The notes beneath the pieces were generated by a model. It made no database searches and was not told the DNA's origin. It saw only the letters and a list, made by a program, of their open reading frames with translations. 64,000 nucleotides of DNA from Planctomycetota bacterium (GTDB lineage Bacteria > Planctomycetota > Planctomycetia > Pirellulales > UBA1268): assembly GCA_003669605.1 (NCBI GenBank), contig QWOP01000031.1:19181-83180 (forward strand), in the 5' to 3' direction. This document shows positions 17,302 to 26,583 of the stretch, piece after piece. How positions within the stretch are numbered: the first letter of the stretch is position 1; each line of letters starts with the position of its first letter. The position numbers and the translations under genes were made by a program.

Positions 17302-20300
17302 GTGCTTTCAGGCCTGATCCAGTGGTCGCTTACCAACCGGGCGCTGGTGATTGCGCTGTTTGTGCTCATGTCCGTCGGCGGGCTGTACGCGGCCACGCGG
17401 ATTCCGGTCGATGCGGTGCCCGACTTAGTCAACGTTCAGGTTCAGGTGGTCACCGAAGCAGGCACGCTCTCGCCGCTGGAGGTGGAGCGCTACGTCACCT
17501 ACCCGGTCGAACTGTCGATGAGCGGGCTGCCGCATGTCGAGGAGGTGCGGAGCATCTCCCGCTTCGGGATCTCGCTGGTGACGATCGTCTTCCAGGAAGG
17601 CACCAACATCTACCTCGCCCGCCAGTTGGTGGCCGAGCGACTCTCCGAAGCCAAGCAACGGATCACGGTCGGCCGTGGAGATCCGAAACTGGGGAGCCTG
17701 AGCACCGCCCTGGGGGAGATTCTGCAGTTTGAGGTCCGTGGTGCACGCCACAACCTCATGGAACTGCGCAGCATCCTCGAATGGGACATCGCCCCGGCGA
17801 TGCGCGAGGTGCCCGGCGTGACCGACATCAACAGTCATGGTGGGTACGCCAAGAGTTACCAGGTGCGGATCGACCCCGATCGGATGAGCGCTCAAGGGAT
17901 CACGCTGGGGGAGGTGCTCGCCGCCCTGGAACGCAACAACGAGAGCACCGGCGGCGGGTATATCGTCAAGCATGGGGAGCAGCGATTTATCCGTGGTCAG
18001 GCGTTGCTGGGGACCATTGCCGACATCGAGCAGGTCGTGGTCCGCAGCCCGTCGGGGGGTGTGCCTGTCCTGATCCGCAATATCGGGGATGTCGGGATTG
18101 AGCCGCTGACACGCCAAGGGGCGGTGACCAGGGACGGCCGCGGAGAAGTGGTCACCGGGATGGTGATGATGGTCCGCGGCGAGAACAGCCGGCGGGTGGT
18201 CCAGGCTGCCAAGGCAAAACTGGAGACGATCCAGCGCACCCTGCCAGCCGACGTGCAGCTCGAGATCCTCTACGACCGCTCCGAACTGATCGCTCGAACG
18301 CTCGATACGGTGGTCCACAACCTCGCCGAGGGGGGATTGCTGGTGATCGGCGTGCTCTTGCTGCTGTTGGGCAACGTCCGGGCCGGGCTGATCGTGTCGC
18401 TGGCGATCCCGCTCTCGATGCTGTTCGCAGCCAACCTGATGCTGGCCACCGGCATCTCCGCGAGCCTGATGAGCTTAGGCGCGATCGACTTTGGCCTCGT
18501 CGTGGACAGTTCGGTGATCATGGTGGAGAACTGCGTGCGACGGTTGGGAACAGCCTCTCCGGGGGAGTCCAAACTCGACGTCGTCCGTGATGCCGCCATT
18601 GAGGTTCGCGGGCCGACGATGTTTGGCGAATTGATCATCGCGGTGGTCTACCTGCCGATCCTCTTTTTGGAGGGAACCGAAGGGAAGCTTTTCCGTCCGA
18701 TGGCGCTGACGGTGCTCTTCGCCCTCCTCGGTTCGCTGATCATCTCGCTGACCCTGATGCCGGTGCTGGCGGCAACCGTTCTCTCCCGCGAACCGGAACG
18801 CGAGCCGCTGCTGATGCGGATCTTCCACCGCTTCTACCATCCGCTGGCCAAGGCGGCGGTGTGGCATCCGGTCTGGATCACGGCCGCGGCCCTCAGTCTC
18901 GTAGCGGCTTCGGTGCCGGTCGCGATCCGACTCGGCGCCGAGTTCATGCCTCGGCTCGATGAAGGGGACATTCTGGTGGAGGTGGTGCGCCTGCCCAGCG
19001 CCACGCTCGAGGACTCCGTGCCGATGACGACCCGCATCGAGACGGTGCTAGGGGCGTTTCCGGAGGTGCGGACGGTGTTCTGCAAGACCGGTCGGCCGGA
19101 GATCGCCAACGACATTATGGGGGTCCAGCAGACCGACGTCTGGGTGATGCTCAAGCCCCGACGGACATGGCCCCAGGAAATCTCGCGGGACGAATTGGTG
19201 GAGCGGATGTCGGAGGCACTCTCCGCTGCCGCGCCCGGCGCCAACTTCGGCTTCAGCCAGCCGATCGAGATGCGGGTCGACGAACTCGTGGCGGGGGTCA
19301 AGTCGGACGTCGCCGTGCTGCTCTACGGTGACGATCTCGACACCCTGGGCGAGCTTGGCAAGCAGATCGAACGGGTGCTGCGGGGGATTCCAGGCGCCGT
19401 CGACGTGCGGGCCGACTGGCAGGCCAACGTGCCCACAACGCTGATCGACGTCCGCCCCGACCAACTCGCCCGGCACGGCATCGACGGAGTCGAGGTGATG
19501 CGAACGGTGTCGGCGATGGGTGGAATCCCCGCCGGAGTGATCTTCGAGGGACGGCCGCGCTATCCCTTGGTGGTGAAATTCCCCCGCGAATGGCGGGAGG
19601 ATCCGGAATTGGTGCCGCAGATCCCGGTCGGAGCGGTGGGGGGCCGGCCGGTGCCGCTGGGTGAGCTGGCCGATGTCCGTTCCGAAGAAAGCCCCCCCTC
19701 GGTCGAGCACGAGAACTCCCGACGACGAACGTTTGTCTCCGTCAACGTCCGCGGCCGCGATGTGGCCGGATTCGTCGCCGATGCGCAGGCCGCCGTCGGC
19801 CGGGAGGTGCCCTTGCCCTCCGGCTACTCGCTCGCCTGGGGAGGGGATTTCAAGAATCTCGTTTCCGCCGGCCAGCGACTGGCCCTCATCACCCCCATGG
19901 TGCTGGGGCTGATCGCCATGCTGCTGTACACGAGCTTCAAGTCGTTTCGCCTGGCGGCGCTGATCTTCTGCGCGGTGCCGGTGGCGGCTTCCGGTGGAAT
20001 CGTGGCGCTCTCCCTGCGGGGCATGCCATTCTCGATCGCCGCCGGGGTGGGGTTCGTCGCCCTCTTCGGCGTCGCCGTGCTCAATGGCCTGGTGTGGGTG
20101 AGTGGTGCCGAGCATGCCAGGCAATCAGGGATGTCGCCGCGGGAAGCCGCCCTCTCCACGGCGGAGGTGCGAATCCGTCCGGTCCTGATGACCGCTATGG
20201 TGGCGAGCCTCGGATTCCTCCCCATGGCGATCGCCAGCAGTGCCGGAGCGGAGATCCAGCGGCCGCTGGCGACCGTCGTCATCGGCGGCATCATCACCAG

Positions 20301-20397
20301 CACACTGTTGACAGCTTTCGTGGTGCCGGCGGTCTATCCGTGGTTTGTCCCGCCGCCGCGCCGGCGACAGATCGCAGATGCCGGATCTTCCGGGTAA
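17302..20397 (+). CDS. Heavy-metal efflux RND pump, CusA/CzcA family
   Basis: A 1031-aa proton-driven inner-membrane pump. I chose GTG 17302 (GGAGG 6 bp upstream) because the protein then begins just before the first helix (LIQWSLTNRALVIALFVLM), as in CzcA; an open frame extends upstream to 17233. The heavy-metal RND signature in TM4 is present near residues 396-410, DFGLVVDSSVIMVEN, with both Asp and the Glu of the proton relay. A second helix set follows near 860-1010. Partner of the adaptor at 15526. The substrate (Cu/Ag versus Co/Zn/Cd or other divalent metals) is not decided. Confidence 0.92.
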   Translation: MLSGLIQWSLTNRALVIALFVLMSVGGLYAATRIPVDAVPDLVNVQVQVVTEAGTLSPLEVERYVTYPVELSMSGLPHVEEVRSISRFGISLVTIVFQEGTNIYLARQLVAERLSEAKQRITVGRGDPKLGSLSTALGEILQFEVRGARHNLMELRSILEWDIAPAMREVPGVTDINSHGGYAKSYQVRIDPDRMSAQGITLGEVLAALERNNESTGGGYIVKHGEQRFIRGQALLGTIADIEQVVVRSPSGGVPVLIRNIGDVGIEPLTRQGAVTRDGRGEVVTGMVMMVRGENSRRVVQAAKAKLETIQRTLPADVQLEILYDRSELIARTLDTVVHNLAEGGLLVIGVLLLLLGNVRAGLIVSLAIPLSMLFAANLMLATGISASLMSLGAIDFGLVVDSSVIMVENCVRRLGTASPGESKLDVVRDAAIEVRGPTMFGELIIAVVYLPILFLEGTEGKLFRPMALTVLFALLGSLIISLTLMPVLAATVLSREPEREPLLMRIFHRFYHPLAKAAVWHPVWITAAALSLVAASVPVAIRLGAEFMPRLDEGDILVEVVRLPSATLEDSVPMTTRIETVLGAFPEVRTVFCKTGRPEIANDIMGVQQTDVWVMLKPRRTWPQEISRDELVERMSEALSAAAPGANFGFSQPIEMRVDELVAGVKSDVAVLLYGDDLDTLGELGKQIERVLRGIPGAVDVRADWQANVPTTLIDVRPDQLARHGIDGVEVMRTVSAMGGIPAGVIFEGRPRYPLVVKFPREWREDPELVPQIPVGAVGGRPVPLGELADVRSEESPPSVEHENSRRRTFVSVNVRGRDVAGFVADAQAAVGREVPLPSGYSLAWGGDFKNLVSAGQRLALITPMVLGLIAMLLYTSFKSFRLAALIFCAVPVAASGGIVALSLRGMPFSIAAGVGFVALFGVAVLNGLVWVSGAEHARQSGMSPREAALSTAEVRIRPVLMTAMVASLGFLPMAIASSAGAEIQRPLATVVIGGIITSTLLTAFVVPAVYPWFVPPPRRRQIADAGSSG

Positions 20398-20441
20398 AAC
20401 ATTCCCGTCGCCCCCCTTCCCGGCCCGTGGAAACCATCGTC

Positions 20442-20753
20442 ATGACCCGCCAGATGACCATCCAGGAATTCCAGTCGCTGATCCGTGCCATGTACCACGA
20501 CAAGGACGCCGCCCGGGGAGTCGAGGGGACGTTCATGTGGCTGACGGAGGAGATCGGTGAATTGGCGACGGCGCTGCGCAGTGGAACCAAGGAGGAGATT
20601 GCGCTTGAATTCGCCGACGTGCTCGCCTGGCTGGCGACGATTGCCAACGTCGTTGATGTCGATCTCCAGGCTGCCGTGGCCAGGAAGTACGGTGCAGGCT
20701 GCCCGGGTTGCGGTCGTCTGGCCTGCATCTGTTCGGATGCGGAGAAGCCATGA
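20442..20753 (+). CDS. MazG-like nucleotide pyrophosphohydrolase
   Basis: A small 103-aa MazG-type protein. It keeps the metal-binding EExxE motif (LTEEIGELATALR) and the second acidic helix (EFADVLAWLATIANV). A short Cys-containing tail (GCPGCGRLACIC) is an unusual addition that could bind a metal. Such enzymes hydrolyse nucleoside triphosphates to monophosphates and PPi; the substrate is unknown. ATG 20442 is chosen because the domain begins at residue 5. Its stop overlaps the next start by 4 bp (ATGA at 20750-20753). Confidence 0.8.
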   Translation: MTRQMTIQEFQSLIRAMYHDKDAARGVEGTFMWLTEEIGELATALRSGTKEEIALEFADVLAWLATIANVVDVDLQAAVARKYGAGCPGCGRLACICSDAEKP

Positions 20754-22984
20754 AGGAGGCGCTGCGTCCGACGCTCTGGAGATGCCTGGGCAGATGTCTG
20801 GGGAGAGGGCGGGTGTCTCCCATAAGGAGCCTCCTTTGCCAGATGTGCATGCCTGGTTTGTGGGCAGTTGTGTGGCTGTTGACGATCGGTCCGGCGGCGT
20901 CGCGGGGAGACGCCGAATGGACGTCGCGAGTCGGATTCGACGGCGTCTACCGCTGCGGATCATGGACCCCGCTGGTTCTCGAATCAACGCAGTCTGAAGC
21001 GGCCGTGGTGACTGTCTGGGTGGAGGATCCGGATGGCCAGTTGGTCGGCTCGCCGGCTGCCGAGGTCGTGACCCTCGACGATGGCACGCGACAGGCCCGG
21101 GTGCGGGTGCGATTCGGTCGTCCAGCGGGCCGCGTGCTGGTGGAAGACGATTCCCAGGGCCTCACCGCGCTGCAACTGCAGCCGCCGCTGGAGTCGACTG
21201 AGCGGGTGCTGTTGGTGGTCGGCGACCTGCCCAGCGCTGAGAGAGCCTCGCGCTTGCTGCAGCGGGAAGACGGGGCGCGGCTCCGGGTCGTGACCGTCGC
21301 CGATCCGGCCCGGCTTGGATCCGACGGCCTCGATTATGACGGTGCCGACGCGATCATCGTCTGCGGGAGAACCGTGTCGGCGGCTCCCCCCACTGCCGCC
21401 GCTCTGCGGGGGATGGACGCCTGGGTGCGGCGTGGTGGCCGGCTGGTGTTCATCGCCGGCGCTTCGGCCGTACAGCCAGCCCTCTCCGCCTCCGCCGCTG
21501 CCGCTTGGCTGCCGGGGCCTCCCGGGAAGCCAGGCAGCGTGGCCCGGATGGTGCCGCTGCGACGCGCGGCTGCAATCGAGACCTACTGCAAGGCGGGGCG
21601 GCCGCTCGACCGGGGTGCACTCGCCGGGCTGGAGGTGCCGCTGCTTGCCGATCCTGCCGGCATCGACGGGGCCATCGAGGCCTGGGAATGCACTTCCCCT
21701 ACCGATCTCCCTCTGGTCGTCCGCCGGGCCCACGGTTTCGGATCGGTCACCTGGATCGGTCTCGACATCGATCAGGGGGCGTTTCGCAACTGGCAGGGCA
21801 CCGATTCACTGCTGGTAGAACTGCTCGGAGGACGGCCGGCGAAGGCGGGCAGGGCAGGGGAGGTGAGCCGGCAGACCCTCGATTTAGGGGGGCAATTGCG
21901 GTTGGCAGTCGACCGCTTTCCTGGCGTGGTGGCCGTGCCTTTCGAGATCATCGCCGGGATGGCGCTCCTCTACATCGGCTGCCTCTATCCGCTCGACTGG
22001 TGGCTCGTCTCCCGCGGCGGGGGGCGACCGCGACTGGCTTGGCTGACTCTCCCCTTGCTGGTGGCGGCATTCACCGGCCTGGCTTGGTGGACGGCCGGGC
22101 GCTGGAAGGGAAACCGGTGGCAGGCCAGTCGGGCCGACATCGTCGACATCGACATCGCCGCCGGGATCGCCCGGGGGACATCCTTCGCCGGGGTCTGGTC
22201 GCCGGACAACGCCCTCCTCGACATCTCCGTCACTGTGCCGCAGGGCTACGCTGCTCGGCCAGGCGACTCGGCCGTGTCGTGGTACGGGATCTCCGGCCGT
22301 GGCATCGGCGCCACCGATGCCTCCACCGCCCATCCGTCGCTGGCGGCAGATTCCTACGGCTATCAAGGCTCTGCTGAACGCTTGGCTGGCGTGCCGATTG
22401 CGGCCTCATCCAGCCGGCTCTTTGAAGCGGAATGGATGGCCGATGAAGTGGCAAAAGCAGTCGTGTCGAGCCTGACTGCCGATGTTCAAGGCACGCTCCG
22501 CGGTTCGCTCGAGAGCCGCCTCCCGTTCCCCCTTGAACAGTGCGGGCTGCTCCATGCCGGCTGGTACTACGAGATCGGTACTTTGGCACCCAGCGGGAGA
22601 TTTGTTCCCGCAGCCGGCAAGGGGCCACGGACGCTCGCCGCGGCGCTGACCCGCAGCGCGAGTGTCTTCGATCGGGTGCGGACCGAACGCTGGAGCCTCG
22701 AGGAAACCGACATCGATCGGATTCTCGAGATGGCTGGCTTCCACGCAGCCGCCGGCGGCGAGGCATACACCTCTCTCGAGGCCGGAAGGCTGGGGCGGAT
22801 CGACCTTTCGCCGCTGCTGCAGATCGACCGGGCCGTGCTTGTCGGTCGTGGACCGTCAGGCACCGTGTGGGGCCGCTCGGCAACCGCGGAAGACGGCCGG
22901 ACAATTCCTGACCAGTTCATTCCATCCGCCGACACGTCCACCCTCTGGCGGATCGTCATTCCCCTGGATCATCGCAGGCCATGA
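20750..22984 (+). CDS. Large membrane protein of unknown function with amidotransferase-like domain
   Basis: A 744-aa protein I cannot assign to a named family. In order: an N-terminal hydrophobic export segment (about 34-50); a beta-rich region (55-140) with VGFDGVYRCGSWTPLVLE; an alpha/beta domain (about 155-250) containing VLLVVGDLPS and ADAIIVCGRT, then WVRRGGRLVFIAG, like the flavodoxin/glutamine-amidotransferase-like domains of several secreted proteins but lacking a visible catalytic Cys; two membrane helices (about 392-418 and 430-449); and a C-terminal domain of about 290 residues. Overlapping starts tie it to the MazG-like gene before and the ABC ATPase after, so it may be the membrane partner or regulator of that ATPase. 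This is inference. Confidence 0.6.
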   Translation: MKEALRPTLWRCLGRCLGRGRVSPIRSLLCQMCMPGLWAVVWLLTIGPAASRGDAEWTSRVGFDGVYRCGSWTPLVLESTQSEAAVVTVWVEDPDGQLVGSPAAEVVTLDDGTRQARVRVRFGRPAGRVLVEDDSQGLTALQLQPPLESTERVLLVVGDLPSAERASRLLQREDGARLRVVTVADPARLGSDGLDYDGADAIIVCGRTVSAAPPTAAALRGMDAWVRRGGRLVFIAGASAVQPALSASAAAAWLPGPPGKPGSVARMVPLRRAAAIETYCKAGRPLDRGALAGLEVPLLADPAGIDGAIEAWECTSPTDLPLVVRRAHGFGSVTWIGLDIDQGAFRNWQGTDSLLVELLGGRPAKAGRAGEVSRQTLDLGGQLRLAVDRFPGVVAVPFEIIAGMALLYIGCLYPLDWWLVSRGGGRPRLAWLTLPLLVAAFTGLAWWTAGRWKGNRWQASRADIVDIDIAAGIARGTSFAGVWSPDNALLDISVTVPQGYAARPGDSAVSWYGISGRGIGATDASTAHPSLAADSYGYQGSAERLAGVPIAASSSRLFEAEWMADEVAKAVVSSLTADVQGTLRGSLESRLPFPLEQCGLLHAGWYYEIGTLAPSGRFVPAAGKGPRTLAAALTRSASVFDRVRTERWSLEETDIDRILEMAGFHAAAGGEAYTSLEAGRLGRIDLSPLLQIDRAVLVGRGPSGTVWGRSATAEDGRTIPDQFIPSADTSTLWRIVIPLDHRRP

Positions 22985-23958
22985 TCGAAACCATCGACCT
23001 CACCAAGAAGTACGGTGACTTCTCGGCGCTGGAATCCCTCGACTTGAAACTCGAGAAAGGGGATCTGTTCGGTTTCATCGGCCCCAACGGTGCCGGCAAA
23101 ACAACCACCATCCGCATCCTCGCCACGCTCCTTTCCCCCACCTGGGGCGAAGCGTACGTCTGCGGCCACTCGATCTACACCCATCCCCGCGATATCCGCC
23201 GGGCGATCGGCTACATGCCCGACATCTTCGGCGTCTACGACGACATGCGGGTCATCGAGTATCTGGAGTTCTTCGCTGCCGCCTACCGCATCGACGGTGC
23301 CGAACGCCGCCGCGTGGCGGATAGGTCGCTCGAACTCGTTGACCTGACGGTGAAGCGGGATGAATTGGTGACCAGCCTCTCCCGGGGGATGACGCAGCGG
23401 CTCGGATTGGCCCGTGTGCTCCTTCACGACCCGCAGGTCCTCCTTCTCGACGAGCCGGCAAGCGGGCTCGATCCCCGGGCGCGGATCGAGATGCGCGGCC
23501 TCCTCCGTCGGCTGCAGGGGTTGGGGAAGACGATTCTCGTCAGCAGCCACATCCTTCCGGAATTGGCTGACATCTGCAATCGCGTGGGGATCATCGAATA
23601 CGGTCGGCTGTTGGCGTGCGGTGACGTTCAGGAACTCCTGGCGCAGGTCCGCGGCCGTCCAGTGATCCGGATCCGAGTCGCTGGACCACCGGAGCCGGCA
23701 GCCCGCCTGCTCGAGGGGACGGCCGAGGTATCTGGGGTTGCAGTCCGCGACGGTGAAGTGCTGGTGACGCTGGCGGAGGGGGTCGACGATCCGTCGCCGA
23801 TCGCCTCTCGGTTGATCGCAGCAGGTTTCCAGCTGCAATCGATGCGGGAATCGGAAGTGAATCTCGAGACCGCGTTCCTGGAAATCACCAAAGGCTCGCT
23901 GGGTCGCCCTCCGGCAGAACAGCCCACTCCTCCGCCGGGCGGTGCCGCCGGGGTTTGA
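22981..23958 (+). CDS. ABC transporter ATP-binding protein
   Basis: A 325-aa ATPase. Walker A GPNGAGKTT (about 36-44), Q-loop region, signature SLSRGMTQRLGLARV (LSxG-type), Walker B VLLLDEPASGLDP and H-loop VSSHI are all present, so it should be active. About 100 further C-terminal residues contain the DUF4162-like tail often seen in drug- or copper-type exporters. The start overlaps the 744-aa membrane protein gene (ATGA). No typical ABC permease is encoded next to it in the window; the 744-aa protein has only two helices besides its signal, so the permease may be elsewhere. Confidence 0.9.
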   Translation: MIETIDLTKKYGDFSALESLDLKLEKGDLFGFIGPNGAGKTTTIRILATLLSPTWGEAYVCGHSIYTHPRDIRRAIGYMPDIFGVYDDMRVIEYLEFFAAAYRIDGAERRRVADRSLELVDLTVKRDELVTSLSRGMTQRLGLARVLLHDPQVLLLDEPASGLDPRARIEMRGLLRRLQGLGKTILVSSHILPELADICNRVGIIEYGRLLACGDVQELLAQVRGRPVIRIRVAGPPEPAARLLEGTAEVSGVAVRDGEVLVTLAEGVDDPSPIASRLIAAGFQLQSMRESEVNLETAFLEITKGSLGRPPAEQPTPPPGGAAGV

Positions 23959-24092
23959 ATGGCTCGGGCCTGAGAGTTGGTAGACTCCGAGCGGGACACT
24001 CCGAGCGGTGCGACCGTTCCGGTTGGGGGTGGCCTGAGGCCGCGAGAGGTCCGCGGAGTGGCGACTTCGAGAAAGGTCAGCGGAGGATCAGC

Positions 24093-25013
24093 ATGGCGAT
24101 CTTGGGGCAAGGGACCGGGGCCAACAGAAGGTGGGCATCCTGGTGGCAGCGTGCTCTGGCCAGCACCCTGGGGATGATTCCTGTTGCGTGTCTGCTGGTG
24201 CTTGGAACACTCGTTCCGCCGCCGCCGGAAGTCTGGGCACAGCCTGGTTCAGCCCCTCCTCGGCCCCGGCAGGCCAACAAGACCCGGGCCACTCCCCCGC
24301 AAACGCCGGCGGCTCCGCAAACGCCGGCGCTTCCCACCCCGCCATCAGCCGGTCTCGACACCCCGAAGAGCACGCTGGGCTACGCCCTGGGCCTCATCAA
24401 GGGGAGCACGATCGCGGAGGAATTCAAGGCGCAGAAGGCGCCGTTTGACTACGCCGCGTATGCCCAGGGATTCTCCGACGCCATGAACGGTGTGCCGGCC
24501 CGTCTCCCCGAAGAACAGATCGCCAGTGCCTTGCGGGAGTTCTGGGGACAGATGGAGAAGGAGCAGGAGGTATTCCGCCGCGAGATGGTGGAGCGCGGAA
24601 AGGTCCATCAGGAGAAGGGAGCCGAATTCCTCGCAGCCAATGCCACCAGGAAAGGAGTCATCAAACTCCCCAGTGGGTTGCAGTACGAAGTCCTCACCGC
24701 AGGCAGCGGTCCCAAGCCCAAGCCCACCGACATCGTCTCCACCCAGTACCGCGGCACGCACATCGATGGCCAGACGTTCGACGCCACCAATGCGGAGCAG
24801 CCTTCGGCGAAGTTTGCTGTCGAGGAGGCGGTGCCTGGATGGCAGGAGGCCTTGCCCCTGATGGCGGTGGGCTCGCGGTGGCGCTTGGTGTTGCCGACGG
24901 AATTGGCCTACGGCGAGGAGGGATTGCCGCCGTTGATCGAGCCCAACGAAGTCCTCGTCTACGAACTGAAACTGCTCCGGATTGAACCGCCTCGTCGGGC
25001 GGGGGGCGATTGA
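24093..25013 (+). CDS. Exported FKBP-type peptidyl-prolyl isomerase
   Basis: A 306-aa Mip/FkpA-like foldase, probably periplasmic. A signal sequence (LGMIPVACLLVLGTLV..., about 29-50) and a Pro/Ala-rich linker precede an N-terminal dimerisation domain (about 87-175, ALGLIKGSTIAEEF...FSDAMNG) and a C-terminal FKBP domain (about 190-298) with LPSGLQYEVL, then VSTQYRGTHIDGQTFDAT, VPGWQEALPLM and PTELAYG. ATG 24093 has GGAGG 6 bp upstream. Its stop overlaps possible starts of the methyltransferase gene; both products handle damaged or misfolded exported proteins. Confidence 0.9.
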   Translation: MAILGQGTGANRRWASWWQRALASTLGMIPVACLLVLGTLVPPPPEVWAQPGSAPPRPRQANKTRATPPQTPAAPQTPALPTPPSAGLDTPKSTLGYALGLIKGSTIAEEFKAQKAPFDYAAYAQGFSDAMNGVPARLPEEQIASALREFWGQMEKEQEVFRREMVERGKVHQEKGAEFLAANATRKGVIKLPSGLQYEVLTAGSGPKPKPTDIVSTQYRGTHIDGQTFDATNAEQPSAKFAVEEAVPGWQEALPLMAVGSRWRLVLPTELAYGEEGLPPLIEPNEVLVYELKLLRIEPPRRAGGD

Positions 25014-25084
25014 TCGCCAGCGGCAAAACTCGCCCGGTGCAGTGGGGCAGGGGGGTGGTCCAAGGCTGGCGGGGAGCGATGGAC

Positions 25085-26344
25085 ATGAAACGGGTGCACC
25101 GGGACGGGGGACGACGGATGACCGCTCCATGGCGCGGGATGACGATAGCGATGCTGGTGTGGACCACCGTGGTGGCTGCGGCCCCTCCGGAGCCACTCGC
25201 CGAACGGATGGCGGCGCTCCGCGAGCGGATGGTCAGGGACGACATCGCCGCCGGAGGGGTTGTCGACCCGCGAATCCTCGAAAGCATGCGAGGCACACCC
25301 CGTCACGAATTCGTGCCGCCGCCGCAGCGGCATCTGGCCTACGTCGACATGGCGCTGCCGATCGGTGAGAAGCAGACTATTTCCGGGCCGTTCGTCGTGG
25401 CCTATATGACCGAGCGACTGCAGCCGAAGGCCACCGATCGTGTGCTGGAGATCGGCACTGGCACAGGGTACCAGGCGGCAGTGCTTTCGCCCTTGGTGAA
25501 GATGGTGTATTCGATCGAGATCAACAGGCCGTTGGGAGAGAAGGCGGCGAAACTCCTGACACGGTTGGGCTACAGGAATGTCGTGACGCGGATCGGCGAT
25601 GGTTTCCAGGGATGGGCTGAACACGCCCCCTTCGACAAGATCATCGTCACCTGCTCCCCCGAGGAGATCCCCACGCCGCTGGTCGAGCAACTTGCCGAAG
25701 GGGGAATGATGGTCATCCCGGTCGGCGAACGCTACGAGCAGATGCTCGTCCTCCTCACCAAACGGGGAGGGGAGATGATCCACGAGTCGCTTGTTCCGAG
25801 CTTGTTCGTGCCGATGACCGGAACCGCCGAGGACGCCCGGCAGGTTCAGCCCGACGGAACCCGGCCGCAACTGCAAAACAGCAGTTTTGAAGACCTGCTG
25901 CCCGACACGTCTGTCCCCACTGCCTGGTACTACGGTCGGCAGATGGAGGTCGTCGAGGGAATCGACGCTCCGCAGGGGCAGCGCTACTTGAAATTGGAGA
26001 ATCACCAGCCGGGGCGGCCAGCGCAACTGTACCAGGGGTTCCCCGTCGATGGCCGAGAGATCGCTAGGCTCAAGGTGTCGCTGTCGGTGCGTGGGGAGGG
26101 GATCCGCGAAGCGGCGTCCGCCGAAGAGACACCCTCATTGGGGGTGCAGTATTTCGATGAGCGCCGCAGTCGCTCGTCGCGGGCCATGCTCCCGATCGGA
26201 AAGGGGACGTTTCCGTGGCGGAGGGTCGAAGGCGCGCTCACGGTGCCCCCCTGGGCACGCGAAGGGATCCTGTTGGTGGGAATGCTCGGGGCGACCGGCA
26301 GGCTCGAGGCGGATGACGTCCGGATCGAGGGCGTCAGAAGGTGA
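25085..26344 (+). CDS. pcm: Exported protein-L-isoaspartate O-methyltransferase with C-terminal beta module
   Basis: PCMT repairs isoaspartyl residues using SAM. The catalytic domain (about 35-235) has MALPIGEKQTISGP and the SAM motif VLEIGTGTGYQAAV. Two features are unusual: a likely signal peptide (MTIAMLVWTTVVAAAPP) and about 170 extra C-terminal residues with a carbohydrate-binding-like beta pattern (LQNSSFEDLLPD...WYYGRQ...GQRYLKLEN...LYQGFPVDGREIARLKVSL). ATG 25085 follows GGGGAG by 8 bp; ATG 25079 and longer frames to 25010 are alternatives. SAM availability outside the cytoplasm is a puzzle, so export needs checking. Follows the FKBP gene directly. Confidence 0.85.
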   Translation: MKRVHRDGGRRMTAPWRGMTIAMLVWTTVVAAAPPEPLAERMAALRERMVRDDIAAGGVVDPRILESMRGTPRHEFVPPPQRHLAYVDMALPIGEKQTISGPFVVAYMTERLQPKATDRVLEIGTGTGYQAAVLSPLVKMVYSIEINRPLGEKAAKLLTRLGYRNVVTRIGDGFQGWAEHAPFDKIIVTCSPEEIPTPLVEQLAEGGMMVIPVGERYEQMLVLLTKRGGEMIHESLVPSLFVPMTGTAEDARQVQPDGTRPQLQNSSFEDLLPDTSVPTAWYYGRQMEVVEGIDAPQGQRYLKLENHQPGRPAQLYQGFPVDGREIARLKVSLSVRGEGIREAASAEETPSLGVQYFDERRSRSSRAMLPIGKGTFPWRRVEGALTVPPWAREGILLVGMLGATGRLEADDVRIEGVRR

Positions 26345-26583
26345 CGACGGCTGCCTCGTTTGGGCGTCGACAGGGGGCGAAACCAGCGGCACAACCGCCA
26401 CAATCCCCCCAGCCGTTCGATCCACCAGCCAGGACCGGCCGCTAAACTCGACTCATATCCCCTAGGCTTCTTGCTTTGCCTAGCCGTCAAACTATCTTTG
26501 GCTCATGCGGACGGTCGGTTCCCGCGCCTGTGCGGGTCCTTGGCCTGGGGCAGTCTCAATCATCCAAAGGGAGAACGATCCTG
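26345..26583 (+). promoter_or_regulatory. Leader region of the Gly/Ser-rich protein gene
   Basis: A 239-bp non-coding stretch. It holds an inverted repeat CTAGGC-N10-GCCTAG (26462-26483) and a purine-rich AAAGGGAGA about 9 bp before the ATG at 26584. The strong terminator after the gene makes a single-gene transcript starting here likely. The promoter itself is not identified. Confidence 0.35.
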
